Below, piece by piece: positions 52,320 through 61,401 of a DNA stretch of 64,000 nt. A model generated the notes under the pieces. That model saw nothing but the letters and a program-made list of their open reading frames with translations. It did not search any database and was not told where the DNA came from. The position numbers and the translations under genes were made by a program. Position 1 is the first letter of the stretch. Each line of letters starts with the position of its first letter. The DNA lies in contig JAUVWI010000001.1 in assembly GCA_030604195.1 (NCBI GenBank), forward strand, positions 91,807-155,806, in the 5' to 3' direction. Source of the stretch: Spirochaetales bacterium. Its GTDB lineage: Bacteria; Spirochaetota; Spirochaetia; SZUA-6; DRHE01.

Positions 52320-52506
52320 ATCCCACTCCTTTTTTATAGGGTTAATGATCCGGACTGAGCCTGGTTTTTTTCATTGCCTATCGAATACATTCTTTACTCG
52401 CAATAATTTCCCCATTATACAGACAAGATACATCAGGATCAAAGATAAATTGTTGCAAAATATGCCGGCCTGCTTTTTGGGCAGGTTAACTTGATACACG
52501 ATCTAT

Positions 52507-52535
52507 TTGACCAATTCAAGTCCATTTGATAGAAA
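52507..52535 (+). promoter_or_regulatory. Promoter of the lipoprotein-HD unit
   Basis: TTGACC (52507-52512), 17-bp spacer and TAGAAA (52530-52535). The ATG at 52548 follows after 12 bases and no Shine-Dalgarno is present, so the transcript would have a leader of about six bases. Confidence 0.4.
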
Positions 52536-52547
52536 TATATAGTAGAT

Positions 52548-53249
52548 ATGAAAATCTATGCTGTAATTGCCGGCCTGAGTCTGCTCTTTCTCCTCTTTTC
52601 CTGCAATAAGGAGAGGAGTGAAAAAACCCCTGCTGATCCTTCTGAGAAGGAGCGGCAGACAGTACGGCAGGTAACAGAGCAACCAGAGAAGCAGCAGGCT
52701 GCGGACAGGTCAAATAAAGAAATTACTCTAACGAGAGTAGCGGAGCAGAAAGCAGAGAGCGCTGTTGCAATCCACCTGAAGGGAAAAGAGACGCTGCTAT
52801 ACCGCCGGCAGGGCTCCCGTATAATTCCTGAAGATTTCAAGATCGGCCCGCTTCAGGATATCTTTGATCCGGGGAATAAAAAAGGCATTACCCTTATTAT
52901 GGAACAATTCCTCAAAAGCCTGACCCGGGGGGAAATTGAAGAGGATTTGCTGATTCCCTCTAACCGCACGGAACTGAGCCGCTTTCTTGGCTACCATATC
53001 GGTAGAGGTCTTATTCCCCGGAGCTATCGTTTCGGCTCTATCAACCTGTATGATCCTGCACTTGCCCGGGCTAATGTCAGGCTCTTCAGCTCCACCGGAG
53101 TCAGTGAGGGCGAGATATACCTGACAAAAGAAGAGGGTCTCTGGTATATCACTGACTTGCAAATTGCTTTCGAACAGCTTAGCATTGCTTACCGGCAGAG
53201 TGACAGCAAGTTTATGCCTTACACTTACGGCTGGACCATACAATTTTAG
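52548..53249 (+). CDS. Lipoprotein of unknown function
   Basis: The 233-residue protein has a lipoprotein signal (lipobox LFSC, Cys about residue 19), a charged Lys/Glu/Gln-rich spacer (about 20-65) and a C-terminal domain of mixed alpha/beta type (about 66-233; EGLWYITDLQIAFEQL at the end, similar in tone to small periplasmic DUF domains). No family was recognised. It lies 13 bases before the HD gene. Confidence 0.65.
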   Translation: MKIYAVIAGLSLLFLLFSCNKERSEKTPADPSEKERQTVRQVTEQPEKQQAADRSNKEITLTRVAEQKAESAVAIHLKGKETLLYRRQGSRIIPEDFKIGPLQDIFDPGNKKGITLIMEQFLKSLTRGEIEEDLLIPSNRTELSRFLGYHIGRGLIPRSYRFGSINLYDPALARANVRLFSSTGVSEGEIYLTKEEGLWYITDLQIAFEQLSIAYRQSDSKFMPYTYGWTIQF

Positions 53250-53262
53250 GTAAAGAGGAAAA

Positions 53263-53823
53263 GTGAAGAATATGACCAGAATAGAAGCAGAAGATCTTTT
53301 AAACCAGTATGTTTCCACTGAATGGCTCAAGAACCACTCTGTTGCTACAGCAGCAGTTATGCAGGGACTGGCAGAGAGACTGGAGCGCGACCCGGATGAA
53401 TGGTGGACCACCGGCTTGATACATGACCTGGATTTTGACCTCACCCAGGACCCCGCGGTTCACGGTTTGAAGAGCGCTGAAATCCTCTCTGCCTTGAATA
53501 TTAAAGAAGAGATTATTCAGGCGGTCAAAGCCCATAATGCCGAGGGTTTGGGGATTGAGAGAAAAACAGAACTTGATTATGCGTTAAGCTGCGGTGAAAG
53601 TATAACCGGCTTAATTGTTGCCGCTGCTCTGGTAATGCCGGATAAAAAGCTTGCTTCCTTAAAACCATCTTCTGTGGTAAAAAGAATGAAGAAGAAGGAT
53701 TTTGCCCGTAAAGTCTCCCGGGAAAGCATCCTCCTCTGCCGGCAGATTGGTTTGGAGCTGGATGAATTCACCGGGATTGCAGTGGCAGCTATGCAAAAGG
53801 TGGCGGATCAGTTAGGACTTTAA
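53263..53823 (+). CDS. HD-domain protein (HDIG-type phosphohydrolase)
   Basis: The 186-residue protein has the HD core: LKNHSVATAAVMQGLA (His), GLIHDLDFDLTQD (His-Asp) and AVKAHNAEGLG (later His). It belongs to the small HD hydrolases that act on nucleotides or phosphate esters. The GTG start has GAGG four bases upstream. Its stop is followed after one base by the ATG of repeat copy 3. Confidence 0.85.
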   Translation: MKNMTRIEAEDLLNQYVSTEWLKNHSVATAAVMQGLAERLERDPDEWWTTGLIHDLDFDLTQDPAVHGLKSAEILSALNIKEEIIQAVKAHNAEGLGIERKTELDYALSCGESITGLIVAAALVMPDKKLASLKPSSVVKRMKKKDFARKVSRESILLCRQIGLELDEFTGIAVAAMQKVADQLGL

Positions 53824-53825
53824 AA

Positions 53826-53941
53826 TGCTATTTCCTCTAAAATTGGCGTCCAGCGCAAAAAATAATCAAGTCCATTGCCCGAATATATTGTGTTGGACTT
53901 TTGCTTTAAGAACTTCAGTTACGAATGTAATCTGCTATGGG
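53826..53941 (+). repeat. Dispersed hairpin repeat, copy 3
   Basis: This 116-bp copy begins TGCTATTTCC and ends TGCTATGGG. AAGTCCA (53868-53874) and TGGACTT (53894-53900) form a perfect 7-bp stem around TTGCCCGAATATATTGTGT. Together with copy 4 it is type B in the first half (CCAGCGCAAAAA near the stem). It is open in the frame of the downstream gene and would encode [14 protein letters not shown]. Confidence 0.85.
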
Positions 53942-53947
53942 ACCCTG

Positions 53948-55342
53948 ATGCGAGTTATCTTTACTTTAATAATAACTCTGACGGTGGTTTTTATGGCGCC
54001 GGCGGCAACCCTGGATGTTATTGACACCGCTGCCGAAGAGTTCGGCAGCTTCATAATCGGTAAAGTGGCTGATGCCGAAGGTTACTCCATTTCCATAAAC
54101 CCTTTTCTTTCAGATAGAAGCGGCCAAACCCTTTTAGGTCAAAGAATAAAAAGCTCCCTGGAACTCTACCTGGCCCTGCATTATCAGAAAACCAGAGTGC
54201 TGAACTCTCCTGAAGGCTACAATCACTATACCGTGACCGGAGAGATCATGAGTTTTCTATCCCAGGTCAGGATACTTGTGAAGATATATAATCCCGACGG
54301 CTCCCTGGCCGGCGGGGTCAAGTATGACATGAAAATTGACACTGAGCTCGAACAACTGCTTGCTCCCCGGGAAGACAAAAATAATTTGCAGAGTACTGCG
54401 GACCCTTATGAACCTGATGACCTTCCCGGATTCGAAGTGCAGGTGGAAGAGAAGAAGCTCAGTATTTTCGCCAGATTCCTGACCCCGGGTGATATTGACC
54501 GCTTCCTATTCTACCTGCCCTTGCCCGGTAAAATAATAATAGAGGCGGTAGCTGAAACAGAGCTGCAGCTCCTCCTTTTTCGCGAACGCGAGGAAATACC
54601 CTTTATGGCTCAGCCATCAAGAATAGAGGAACATCTGCCTGCGGGTTTATACATCCTTGAAATCACAGCCTATGATTTTGATTTACAGGCAGGCTATCAA
54701 CTGTTGATCAATCTCGCCTCTATAGGTGATGACAGCTATGAACCTGACGATACCCTGGAAGAAGCAACGGAGATATTTTCCGGTAGCAGTCAGGAACGAA
54801 TTATCGCTGCCGGAAACTGCGACTGGGTCGAGCTGAAGAGTTCCCTCCCTGGATTTTACCTGCTCTCTGTGGAGAATAGTGATATTCCGCTTCGGCTCAC
54901 TCTTCTCAACAGCCGGGAGCAGGAAATAATAAATAATTACAACTATGCCGGCCATGAGCAAAATGCCTTACCTGTTTTCCTGGGAACAAGAAGACTTTTT
55001 GTCATGATATCTGCTCAAGATCCGGATGAAGCAGCTGCATATAAACTCATCCTGAATAATCTTGAACCAATACAGATCCATCCCAACGGTCATAAAATAT
55101 TTCTTAAATCTCAGGATGATTCACACTACCTCAAGCTGCGCATCCTGAAGCAGGGAGTCTACCTGATAAGGGCGAAATCAGAGCGCTACCCTGTGATTAT
55201 CCGGGTATACAATCTCCCCAACATGCAATCGATTGAGCAAAAGACAGCCACCGCTTATCCGCTTACACCGGGTGATTACCTGATTGCGCTGAGCGTGAGC
55301 GGCAAAGGCGGAGAATCGATCCAGGTATCGGTGAATCCCTGA
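53948..55342 (+). CDS. Secreted protein with PPC-like repeats
   Basis: From the ATG at 53948 the protein is 464 residues: a signal peptide (about 1-18), a domain of unknown type (about 20-145; TLLGQRIKSSLELYLALHY, resembling the CsgG/FlgO style only loosely), then two or three beta-sandwich units introduced by DPYEPDDLPG and DSYEPDDTLEEATEI, a pattern of pre-peptidase C-terminal (PPC) domains. It is a probable periplasmic or surface protein. The frame is also open from 53825 through repeat copy 3; that start has AGGA seven bases upstream, so an extended form is possible. Confidence 0.65.
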   Translation: MRVIFTLIITLTVVFMAPAATLDVIDTAAEEFGSFIIGKVADAEGYSISINPFLSDRSGQTLLGQRIKSSLELYLALHYQKTRVLNSPEGYNHYTVTGEIMSFLSQVRILVKIYNPDGSLAGGVKYDMKIDTELEQLLAPREDKNNLQSTADPYEPDDLPGFEVQVEEKKLSIFARFLTPGDIDRFLFYLPLPGKIIIEAVAETELQLLLFREREEIPFMAQPSRIEEHLPAGLYILEITAYDFDLQAGYQLLINLASIGDDSYEPDDTLEEATEIFSGSSQERIIAAGNCDWVELKSSLPGFYLLSVENSDIPLRLTLLNSREQEIINNYNYAGHEQNALPVFLGTRRLFVMISAQDPDEAAAYKLILNNLEPIQIHPNGHKIFLKSQDDSHYLKLRILKQGVYLIRAKSERYPVIIRVYNLPNMQSIEQKTATAYPLTPGDYLIALSVSGKGGESIQVSVNP

Positions 55343-55359
55343 AATGAGGAAAGAACAAT

Positions 55360-56622
55360 ATGGGCGCTAAAGTTGGTAGAATTGTTAAGGAATTCGTGTT
55401 CAAATCACTGCTTGATCAGCAGATCAAAATAGATTTGCACGGCAATAAGAAAATGCTCTCAGGGGTTTTAGTTGAAGTGGGCGAAAACCAGCTGGAACTG
55501 GAGTGTACGCCCCAGGATCTTGAAAAATTTGAGCCTGATGAACAGGTCCGCGTTTTTTTCTACCTTCAGAATAACTATCACACCTTTGAAGCAACTATAA
55601 TCGAAAAACAGGATGGACATCTTTTTTTGACTCACCCGGAGGGTGTGTATAAAAATCCTCAACGTAAATTTGAAAGGATTAAGCTTAAAACTTCCATTGA
55701 GGTATTCTTCACTCTGCAGGGCAAGAGGGTTGAGCTTAATTTCCCCAAAGCTGAGCGCCCTCTGCCGGAAGCAGAGCCGGAAATAGCCGAAGATTTTGCC
55801 GTGACCGGCATCCAAAGGCTTACCAGGGATTTTCGCCAGAAAATGTCGAAAATTGTTTCAACCAACGATATTACCATGATGAGAAACAAGATTCCGGCAA
55901 CCTACGAGGAAAACATCATGGCTGCAACCGGAAAAATACTCTGGATACCCTCTGTTGATGAGGATTTTATCTCTGTAGACCCCTTCCCTGAGGAGAGGAT
56001 TATCATTAAAAAGGACCTCATCAAATATGAAGAATCCTTTAACACTCCGGTGCATATAATAAACAGCAAACTTGGCAATATCCTTTATGAGAAACAGAAG
56101 AAGAAAATATTCTCCGAGGTTTACTGCCCCATACTCTATGATCAATATCTAGTTGGTTATCTCTACATTGCCAATCAGGATGAAATGCGAAAGCGAATTT
56201 CCAGAGATACGATTGACTATCTATACGACTTTGCCAGGGTATTAAGCTACTCATTGAAACTAAACGGCTATTTTGCCAGCGAGACCTCCGGCGAACAACG
56301 CTATGATGCACCGATCATTGATATCAGCGCTTCAGGGCTTCTATTTGCCCATACCCTGCCCAGTCTTGCAAAAGACCTGCTGATCCATACGGATATTGAT
56401 CTTACCTTGAAGATCACGGATAGAAAGATGATAATAGGTTCGCGGGTGAGGAGAAAGTTCAAGGATAATAAGAAATGTTATTTCGGCGTACAGTTTTTGG
56501 AATTCGCTGAAGAAGATTTCCGTTATCTATTTGAGATGCTCTATGGCCGGCCCTACACCACGGAGGAAGAGAACCGCTGGGAGGGCGGCTCCCCCCCGCC
56601 CCCGCTTGACCTTTTTGAGTAG
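55360..56622 (+). CDS. Split PilZ protein (DUF1577-like) with GAF-like insert
   Basis: The 420-residue protein has an N-terminal YcgR-like beta domain (about 1-100), the c-di-GMP motif RKFER (RxxxR, 102-106), a helical and GAF-like region (about 160-302; VYCPILYDQYLVGYLYIANQ), and the second PilZ motif DISASGLLF (DxSxxG, 321-326). The two PilZ halves are about 200 residues apart, so the domain is interrupted. It resembles spirochaete DUF1577 proteins. It should bind c-di-GMP and affect motility or the envelope; this is family knowledge, not shown here. It lies 18 bases after the PPC gene. Confidence 0.72.
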   Translation: MGAKVGRIVKEFVFKSLLDQQIKIDLHGNKKMLSGVLVEVGENQLELECTPQDLEKFEPDEQVRVFFYLQNNYHTFEATIIEKQDGHLFLTHPEGVYKNPQRKFERIKLKTSIEVFFTLQGKRVELNFPKAERPLPEAEPEIAEDFAVTGIQRLTRDFRQKMSKIVSTNDITMMRNKIPATYEENIMAATGKILWIPSVDEDFISVDPFPEERIIIKKDLIKYEESFNTPVHIINSKLGNILYEKQKKKIFSEVYCPILYDQYLVGYLYIANQDEMRKRISRDTIDYLYDFARVLSYSLKLNGYFASETSGEQRYDAPIIDISASGLLFAHTLPSLAKDLLIHTDIDLTLKITDRKMIIGSRVRRKFKDNKKCYFGVQFLEFAEEDFRYLFEMLYGRPYTTEEENRWEGGSPPPPLDLFE

Positions 56623-56717
56623 ATTGCTATCCTGCCGAACAGGATCAGCAAAAGACAGATCAATATAACAGCAATTCCCGCCAACTTTTCCAGCCGTCGA
56701 AAGAGCTCATCAGGTAT
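56555..56717 (-). other. Possible small membrane ORF without ordinary start
   Basis: After the RmlD-like gene stop (TGA then TAA), the same frame is open for about 55 codons. It would read PDELFRRLEKL, then a membrane segment (AGIAVILICLLLILFGRIAI) and a Gly/Ser-rich tail. No ATG, GTG or TTG precedes the helix; ATA at 56717 or TTG within the helix are the only starts. The tail overlaps the antisense of the PilZ gene. A pseudogene remnant is equally likely. Confidence 0.25.
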
Positions 56718-56726
56718 ACCGGTTTA

Positions 56727-57608
56727 TCAGATACTACTCAGCAATTCACTGATGTTTTTCCGAAAAGAGCTCTGCGAGCCGATCCCAAGCTCCTCAAGAG
56801 CGCTGCAGTCCAGATGGCTGTCTTTTGGACGTTTTGTTCCACCGGCCGGAGTATTTACCGGGTGAACAGATTCAGCCGGGATTCCCATAACCCTGGCCAT
56901 GACCAGGGCCATTTCATATTTTGTATAGGGCTCATTACCCGACCAGTGATAAATCCCGGCAGTATCGGGATGACTGGCCCGGTATTCCAGTATTTGGCGG
57001 ACAACCCGGGCCACGTCAGAGGTGCAGGTTGGGTAGCGGGTAGCCCAGTTATCAAAGCCGCCCCCCTGCAACTGTTCAAGTTCCGCAGCGATTGAGGTTA
57101 TCGATGACTCTCCCCTATAAAGGTCACCGCCGTAGAGGATCGGCAGCCTTAAGATGCAATAGTCCCGGCATGATTTAACCACTGCTTTCTCCCCTGCCAG
57201 TTTGGTGGAACCGTAGAAGTTTATCGGGTTTGTTGATGAATCAACTCTATATGGCGGCGATGTGCCGTCAAATACGTAATCGCTTGATATATACAATAGA
57301 AAAGAGTCCATTTCTGCTGCGGTTTCAGCCAGGAGCTCGGTAACTTCAACATTGAGTATCCGCGACTCCTCCGGTTTTTCTCTACTCACATCGGGCCTTC
57401 TCACGGCAGCGCAATGCACGATTATTTCCGGCTTCTCTTCCCTAAAGTAGCGGGTCAGCTCTGTACCATCCATTAAATCGAGTTTCACCAGCGGTGGTTC
57501 CGCTCTTGAGTAGCCAAGCCCTGTTACTTCAAAACCATCACTTTTTCCCAATTCTTTAATAACGGCCCGGCCCAGGAGACCTGTGGCTCCGGTTACTGTC
57601 AGTTTCAT
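56727..57608 (-). CDS. RmlD-type dTDP-4-dehydrorhamnose reductase-like protein
   Basis: The 293-residue protein is an extended SDR: nucleotide motif TGATGLLG (6-13), VHCAAVRRPD, YISSDYVFDG and YGSTKLAGEKAV (catalytic Tyr-x-x-x-Lys). It resembles RmlD and MAT2B-type reductases, which make dTDP-rhamnose or bind methionine adenosyltransferase. No other rhamnose genes are in the window. AGGAGGTGA precedes the ATG at a fitting distance. It lies 48 bases after yejF on the same strand and may be cotranscribed. Confidence 0.82.
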   Translation of the reverse strand: MKLTVTGATGLLGRAVIKELGKSDGFEVTGLGYSRAEPPLVKLDLMDGTELTRYFREEKPEIIVHCAAVRRPDVSREKPEESRILNVEVTELLAETAAEMDSFLLYISSDYVFDGTSPPYRVDSSTNPINFYGSTKLAGEKAVVKSCRDYCILRLPILYGGDLYRGESSITSIAAELEQLQGGGFDNWATRYPTCTSDVARVVRQILEYRASHPDTAGIYHWSGNEPYTKYEMALVMARVMGIPAESVHPVNTPAGGTKRPKDSHLDCSALEELGIGSQSSFRKNISELLSSI

Positions 57609-57656
57609 GAAATTAAATCACCTCCTATATTTACCGGCTACAGTTTATCTGGACTT

Positions 57657-59261
57657 TCAATACTCAAAGGCAGTTGCCAGCAGTTCTTTTGTGTAGGAAT
57701 GGTTAGGATTTTTAAAAATATCCCGCGCAGCTCCGGCTTCGACAATTCTCCCATTGCGCATTATCACCAGATCATGACACAGGCTTTTCACAACCTTGAG
57801 ATCATGGCTGATAAATATATAACTGAGATTATATTTTACCTGCAGCCCTTTTAACAATTCGATTACCTGGAATTGAATTGTTCGATCAAGGGAAGAGGTG
57901 GGCTCATCCAGCACAATGATTTGAGGTTTCAATACTAAAGCACGCGCGAGCGCAATGCGCTGCCGCTGGCCGCCGGAAAATTCATTCGGAAAACGATGGC
58001 GGTGCGCGGGTTCCAGTCCCACTTCACGCATTGTGTCAATTACCAGTTTTTCCCGGCTCTGCTGATCGCCGATTTTGTGAATCTTAAGGCCCTCGCCGAT
58101 AATCTGCTCAACAGACATACGGGGGCTCAGGCTGCCGTAAGGATCCTGGAAAATCACCTGCATCTGAAGCCTCAAGGGCCGGATCTCTTCAGGCTTCAGA
58201 TTGTGCAGAGGCTGCCCCTTAAACCAGATATCGCCTTTGCTCTTTTCAAGGCACAGGACAGCCTTTCCCAGGGTTGTCTTTCCTGAGCCGCTCTCTCCCA
58301 CTACACCTAATGTCTGACCTTTTTTCAGTCTAAGTGTTATTCCATCTACGGCTTTGACATAGTCTTTTGTGAGCCTCAAGATGCCCCGCTGGATCGGGAA
58401 CCAAACCTTTAAATTTTGCAATTTAAGTATGGGGTCAATATTTGGATCAGATTCAGGCGGTTCATCACTGGGTTCTGTAGCCAACAAAATCCTGGTATAG
58501 GGATGTTTCGGCTTTTTAAAAATCTTCCGAACGCTTTCTGTTTCCACTATTTTACCCTGGTGCATTACCGCCACACGGTCGGATATCCGGCGCACAATAC
58601 CCAGATCATGGGTAATGAACAGAACCGCCATTTTTAATTCCCGCTGCAGCGACTCGATCAGATTAAGAATTTGGGCCTGTATGGTGACATCTAAGGCAGT
58701 TGTAGGCTCATCGGCAATTAGTAGTTTCGGTTCATTGGCCAATGCCATTGCTATCATTACTCTCTGGCGCTCACCCCCGGATAATTGATGGGGAAAAGAT
58801 TTCAATTTGTTTTCGGGATCTCCCATACCGACTTTTTTAAGCCATTCCAGGGCAATGGGAGTCGCTTTACCTGGTGAAAGACCTTTATGCAGAAACAGGG
58901 TTTCATTCAATTGTTTTTCTATTGTATGCAGAGGATTTAACGAGGACATCGGCTCCTGGAAAATCATGCTTATTTCGTTGCCCCTGATGCTTATCAATTC
59001 CGGCAGATCCATAGCCAGAATGTTTCTTCCCTCAAAGAGGATCTCTCCTTCCGGGTAAGCAATCCAGTTTTCAGAAAACAATCGCAAAATGGCTTGAGCC
59101 GTTACCGTCTTACCTGAGCCGCTCTCCCCAACCAGGGCCAGGGTTTCATTTGCCTGAATAGCCAGATCTATGCCGTGAACAACCCGCTCAACTTTTTCGC
59201 CCTTCTTGAAGCCTATGTGCAGATTATTAATTGCAAGTAACGGCCTTTTCTTTGATTCCAT
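57657..59261 (-). CDS. yejF: Peptide ABC transporter ATP-binding protein, YejF type (fused double ATPase)
   Basis: The 534-residue protein has two ABC ATPase modules: Walker A GESGSGKTVTAQAIL (about 41-55) and GESGSGKTTLGKAVL (about 320-334), signatures LSGGERQRVMIAMA and FSGGQRQRIALARA, and two Walker B (LLIADEPTTALD; IIVLDEPTSSLD). It drives an oligopeptide/microcin-C-type importer. Its ATG overlaps the yejE stop (TGATG). Confidence 0.93.
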   Translation of the reverse strand: MESKKRPLLAINNLHIGFKKGEKVERVVHGIDLAIQANETLALVGESGSGKTVTAQAILRLFSENWIAYPEGEILFEGRNILAMDLPELISIRGNEISMIFQEPMSSLNPLHTIEKQLNETLFLHKGLSPGKATPIALEWLKKVGMGDPENKLKSFPHQLSGGERQRVMIAMALANEPKLLIADEPTTALDVTIQAQILNLIESLQRELKMAVLFITHDLGIVRRISDRVAVMHQGKIVETESVRKIFKKPKHPYTRILLATEPSDEPPESDPNIDPILKLQNLKVWFPIQRGILRLTKDYVKAVDGITLRLKKGQTLGVVGESGSGKTTLGKAVLCLEKSKGDIWFKGQPLHNLKPEEIRPLRLQMQVIFQDPYGSLSPRMSVEQIIGEGLKIHKIGDQQSREKLVIDTMREVGLEPAHRHRFPNEFSGGQRQRIALARALVLKPQIIVLDEPTSSLDRTIQFQVIELLKGLQVKYNLSYIFISHDLKVVKSLCHDLVIMRNGRIVEAGAARDIFKNPNHSYTKELLATAFEY

Positions 59262-60289
59262 CAGTAAGCCCTTCTAGGATCAAGGGCATCCCGTACCGCT
59301 TCACCGATAAATACCAACAGGGTCAGCATTCCTGCAAGAACAATAAAGGCCGAGATGCCCAGCCAGGGAGCCTGCAGATTGGCCTTTCCCTGGGCAAGAA
59401 GCTCTCCCAGGGAGGGCGAGCCCACAGGCAGTCCAAAACCCAAAAAATCCAAAGAGGTTAAAGTTGTAACTGAGCCCCCCAGAATGAAAGGCATAAATGT
59501 TAAGGTTGCAATCATGGCATTGGGGAGGATATGACGGAACATAATGCGGCTGTTTCTCATGCCCAGAGCTTTGGCTGCCTGAACATATTCGAAATTCCTG
59601 CCTCGCAAGAATTCCGCCCGCACAACACCTACCAGGCTCATCCAGCCGAACAACAGAGTAATGCCAAGCAGCCACCAGAAATTCGGCTGCACTACGCTGG
59701 CCAGAATGATCAGCAGAAATAAAGTGGGCATGCCCGACCAGACTTCGATAAAACGCTGTCCTATAATGTCAATACGGCCGCCATAGTATCCCTGTATCGC
59801 GCCGGCTGTAACACCAATAACAGATGAAAGAATAGTAAGGGTTAAACCGAACAGAATCGAAATTCTAAAGCCGTAAATCAGCCGGGCCAACACATCCCGC
59901 CCCTTATCGTCCGTTCCCAGCCAATTCTCCCTGGAGGGAGGCGACGGCGCCGGGCTGGGCAAATCATAGTTAATGGTATCGTAACTGAACCGGATGGGAG
60001 GCCATACAGTCCAACCCTTTTCCTTAATAAGATCAATAACATAGGGATCCCGGTAATCGGCAGCGGTTTCAAACTCCCCGCCGAATTCCAATTCAGAATA
60101 TTCAATCAGCACCGGAAAAAATGATTTACCATCGTGGCGAATAAAAAGGGGCACATCATTGGCAATTACCTCGGCAAACAGACTTAAAAGAAAAAAACTT
60201 AAAAATACCCAGAGCGACCAGAAACCGCGCCGGTTGGCTTTAAATCTATTCCACCGCTCCTGATTCAGTTTGCTTAGCCGCTTCTTCAT
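59261..60289 (-). CDS. yejE: Peptide ABC transporter permease, YejE type
   Basis: The 342-residue protein has the typical YejE N-terminus (KRLSKLNQERWNRFKANRRG) with a first membrane helix, a periplasmic loop, then ENWLGTDDKGRDVLARLIYG and the permease motif AAKALGMRNSRIMFRHILPN. ATG 60289 fits the family start; a TTG 21 bases upstream is possible. It is the second permease of the Yej system. Confidence 0.92.
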   Translation of the reverse strand: MKKRLSKLNQERWNRFKANRRGFWSLWVFLSFFLLSLFAEVIANDVPLFIRHDGKSFFPVLIEYSELEFGGEFETAADYRDPYVIDLIKEKGWTVWPPIRFSYDTINYDLPSPAPSPPSRENWLGTDDKGRDVLARLIYGFRISILFGLTLTILSSVIGVTAGAIQGYYGGRIDIIGQRFIEVWSGMPTLFLLIILASVVQPNFWWLLGITLLFGWMSLVGVVRAEFLRGRNFEYVQAAKALGMRNSRIMFRHILPNAMIATLTFMPFILGGSVTTLTSLDFLGFGLPVGSPSLGELLAQGKANLQAPWLGISAFIVLAGMLTLLVFIGEAVRDALDPRRAY

Positions 60290-60296
60290 TGGTTGC

Positions 60297-61385
60297 TCAT
60301 CTCGATTCAAAATCTATTCTTGGATCCACCAGGGTGTAGGTAAAGTCGCTTATCAACCCTAAAATCAATCCCAGCAGGGTAAACATATATAGGGTTCCGA
60401 ACATTACCGGATAATCGCGCTGCATGACCGCTTCGAAGCCTAAAAGCCCCAAACCTTCCAGAGAAAAAATAACTTCAATAAGCAGAGAACCGGTAAAAAA
60501 CATGCTTATAAAAGCAGCGGGGAATCCTGCAATAATCAGCATCATGGCATTGCGGAACACATGCTTAAAAAGGATATCCTTTTCCTGCAGTCCTTTGGCA
60601 CGCGCGGTCATTACGTATTGTTTGTTTATCTCATCCAGAAAGGAATTCTTGGTAAGCATGGTCAGGGTGGCAAAGCCGCCTATTACCATGGCCAGCACGG
60701 GTAATGCCAGATGCCAGAAATAATCCAGGATTTTCTGTAAAATATTAAGTTCAGCAAAATTAACGGATACCAGGCCCCTTAGAGGAAAGAGGTTTAAGCA
60801 GGAGCCTCCCGCTAAGAAAATAATCAAAACTATGGCAAACAGGAAGGTGGGAATTGAATTCCCTAAAATTATTACAGTACTGGTCCATATATCAAAACGG
60901 CTTCCGTGGCTGACAGCTTTTCTGATACCCATGGGAATGGAAACCAGATAGATAATCAGGGTGCTCCACAATCCTAAGGACATGGAAACAGGCAGGCGCT
61001 CGATAATGAGCCCGACAACGGTGCGGCCCCTGAACAGGCTCTCCCCGAAGTCGAAGAGAATGTATTTCTTTAGCATATCCAGGTAGCGAACATGCAGGGG
61101 CCGGTCAAAGCCAAAACGACGTTTGATCTCCTCGATCACCTCCGGGTCCAAACCTCTGGCACCCCTGTAGGCAGAGACCTCCTTATCAATATCCTGACTT
61201 ACTTCCTGCTGCCCGGCGCCCGAAATCCGCTCCATTATCATGTTCGAACCTATGCCGCTCATCTCTGCCACCATCTGATCGACCGGGCCGCCCGGCGCTA
61301 TCTGCACTATGAAGAAATTAATGGTGATTATTGCCAGTAGAGTGGGAATAATCAAAAGCAGGCGCCGGGCAATATAGGCAGTCAT
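60297..61385 (-). CDS. yejB: Peptide ABC transporter permease, YejB type
   Basis: The 362-residue protein begins with [20 protein letters not shown] and [15 protein letters not shown], then [19 protein letters not shown] and the permease motif [20 protein letters not shown], characteristic of YejB. It starts 16 bases after the yejA stop. Confidence 0.93.
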   Translation of the reverse strand: MTAYIARRLLLIIPTLLAIITINFFIVQIAPGGPVDQMVAEMSGIGSNMIMERISGAGQQEVSQDIDKEVSAYRGARGLDPEVIEEIKRRFGFDRPLHVRYLDMLKKYILFDFGESLFRGRTVVGLIIERLPVSMSLGLWSTLIIYLVSIPMGIRKAVSHGSRFDIWTSTVIILGNSIPTFLFAIVLIIFLAGGSCLNLFPLRGLVSVNFAELNILQKILDYFWHLALPVLAMVIGGFATLTMLTKNSFLDEINKQYVMTARAKGLQEKDILFKHVFRNAMMLIIAGFPAAFISMFFTGSLLIEVIFSLEGLGLLGFEAVMQRDYPVMFGTLYMFTLLGLILGLISDFTYTLVDPRIDFESR

Positions 61386-61401
61386 TGTAAAAGGGCAAAT
61401 C

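Noticed and set aside
52505..52540. TCAAGTCCATT as a fifth repeat copy
   Set aside because: Only about 11 bases match; ends and core are missing.
53825..53947. Native start of the PPC-domain protein at 53825
   Set aside because: Residues before 53948 derive from the repeat, and a good signal peptide begins at 53948; kept as an alternative only.
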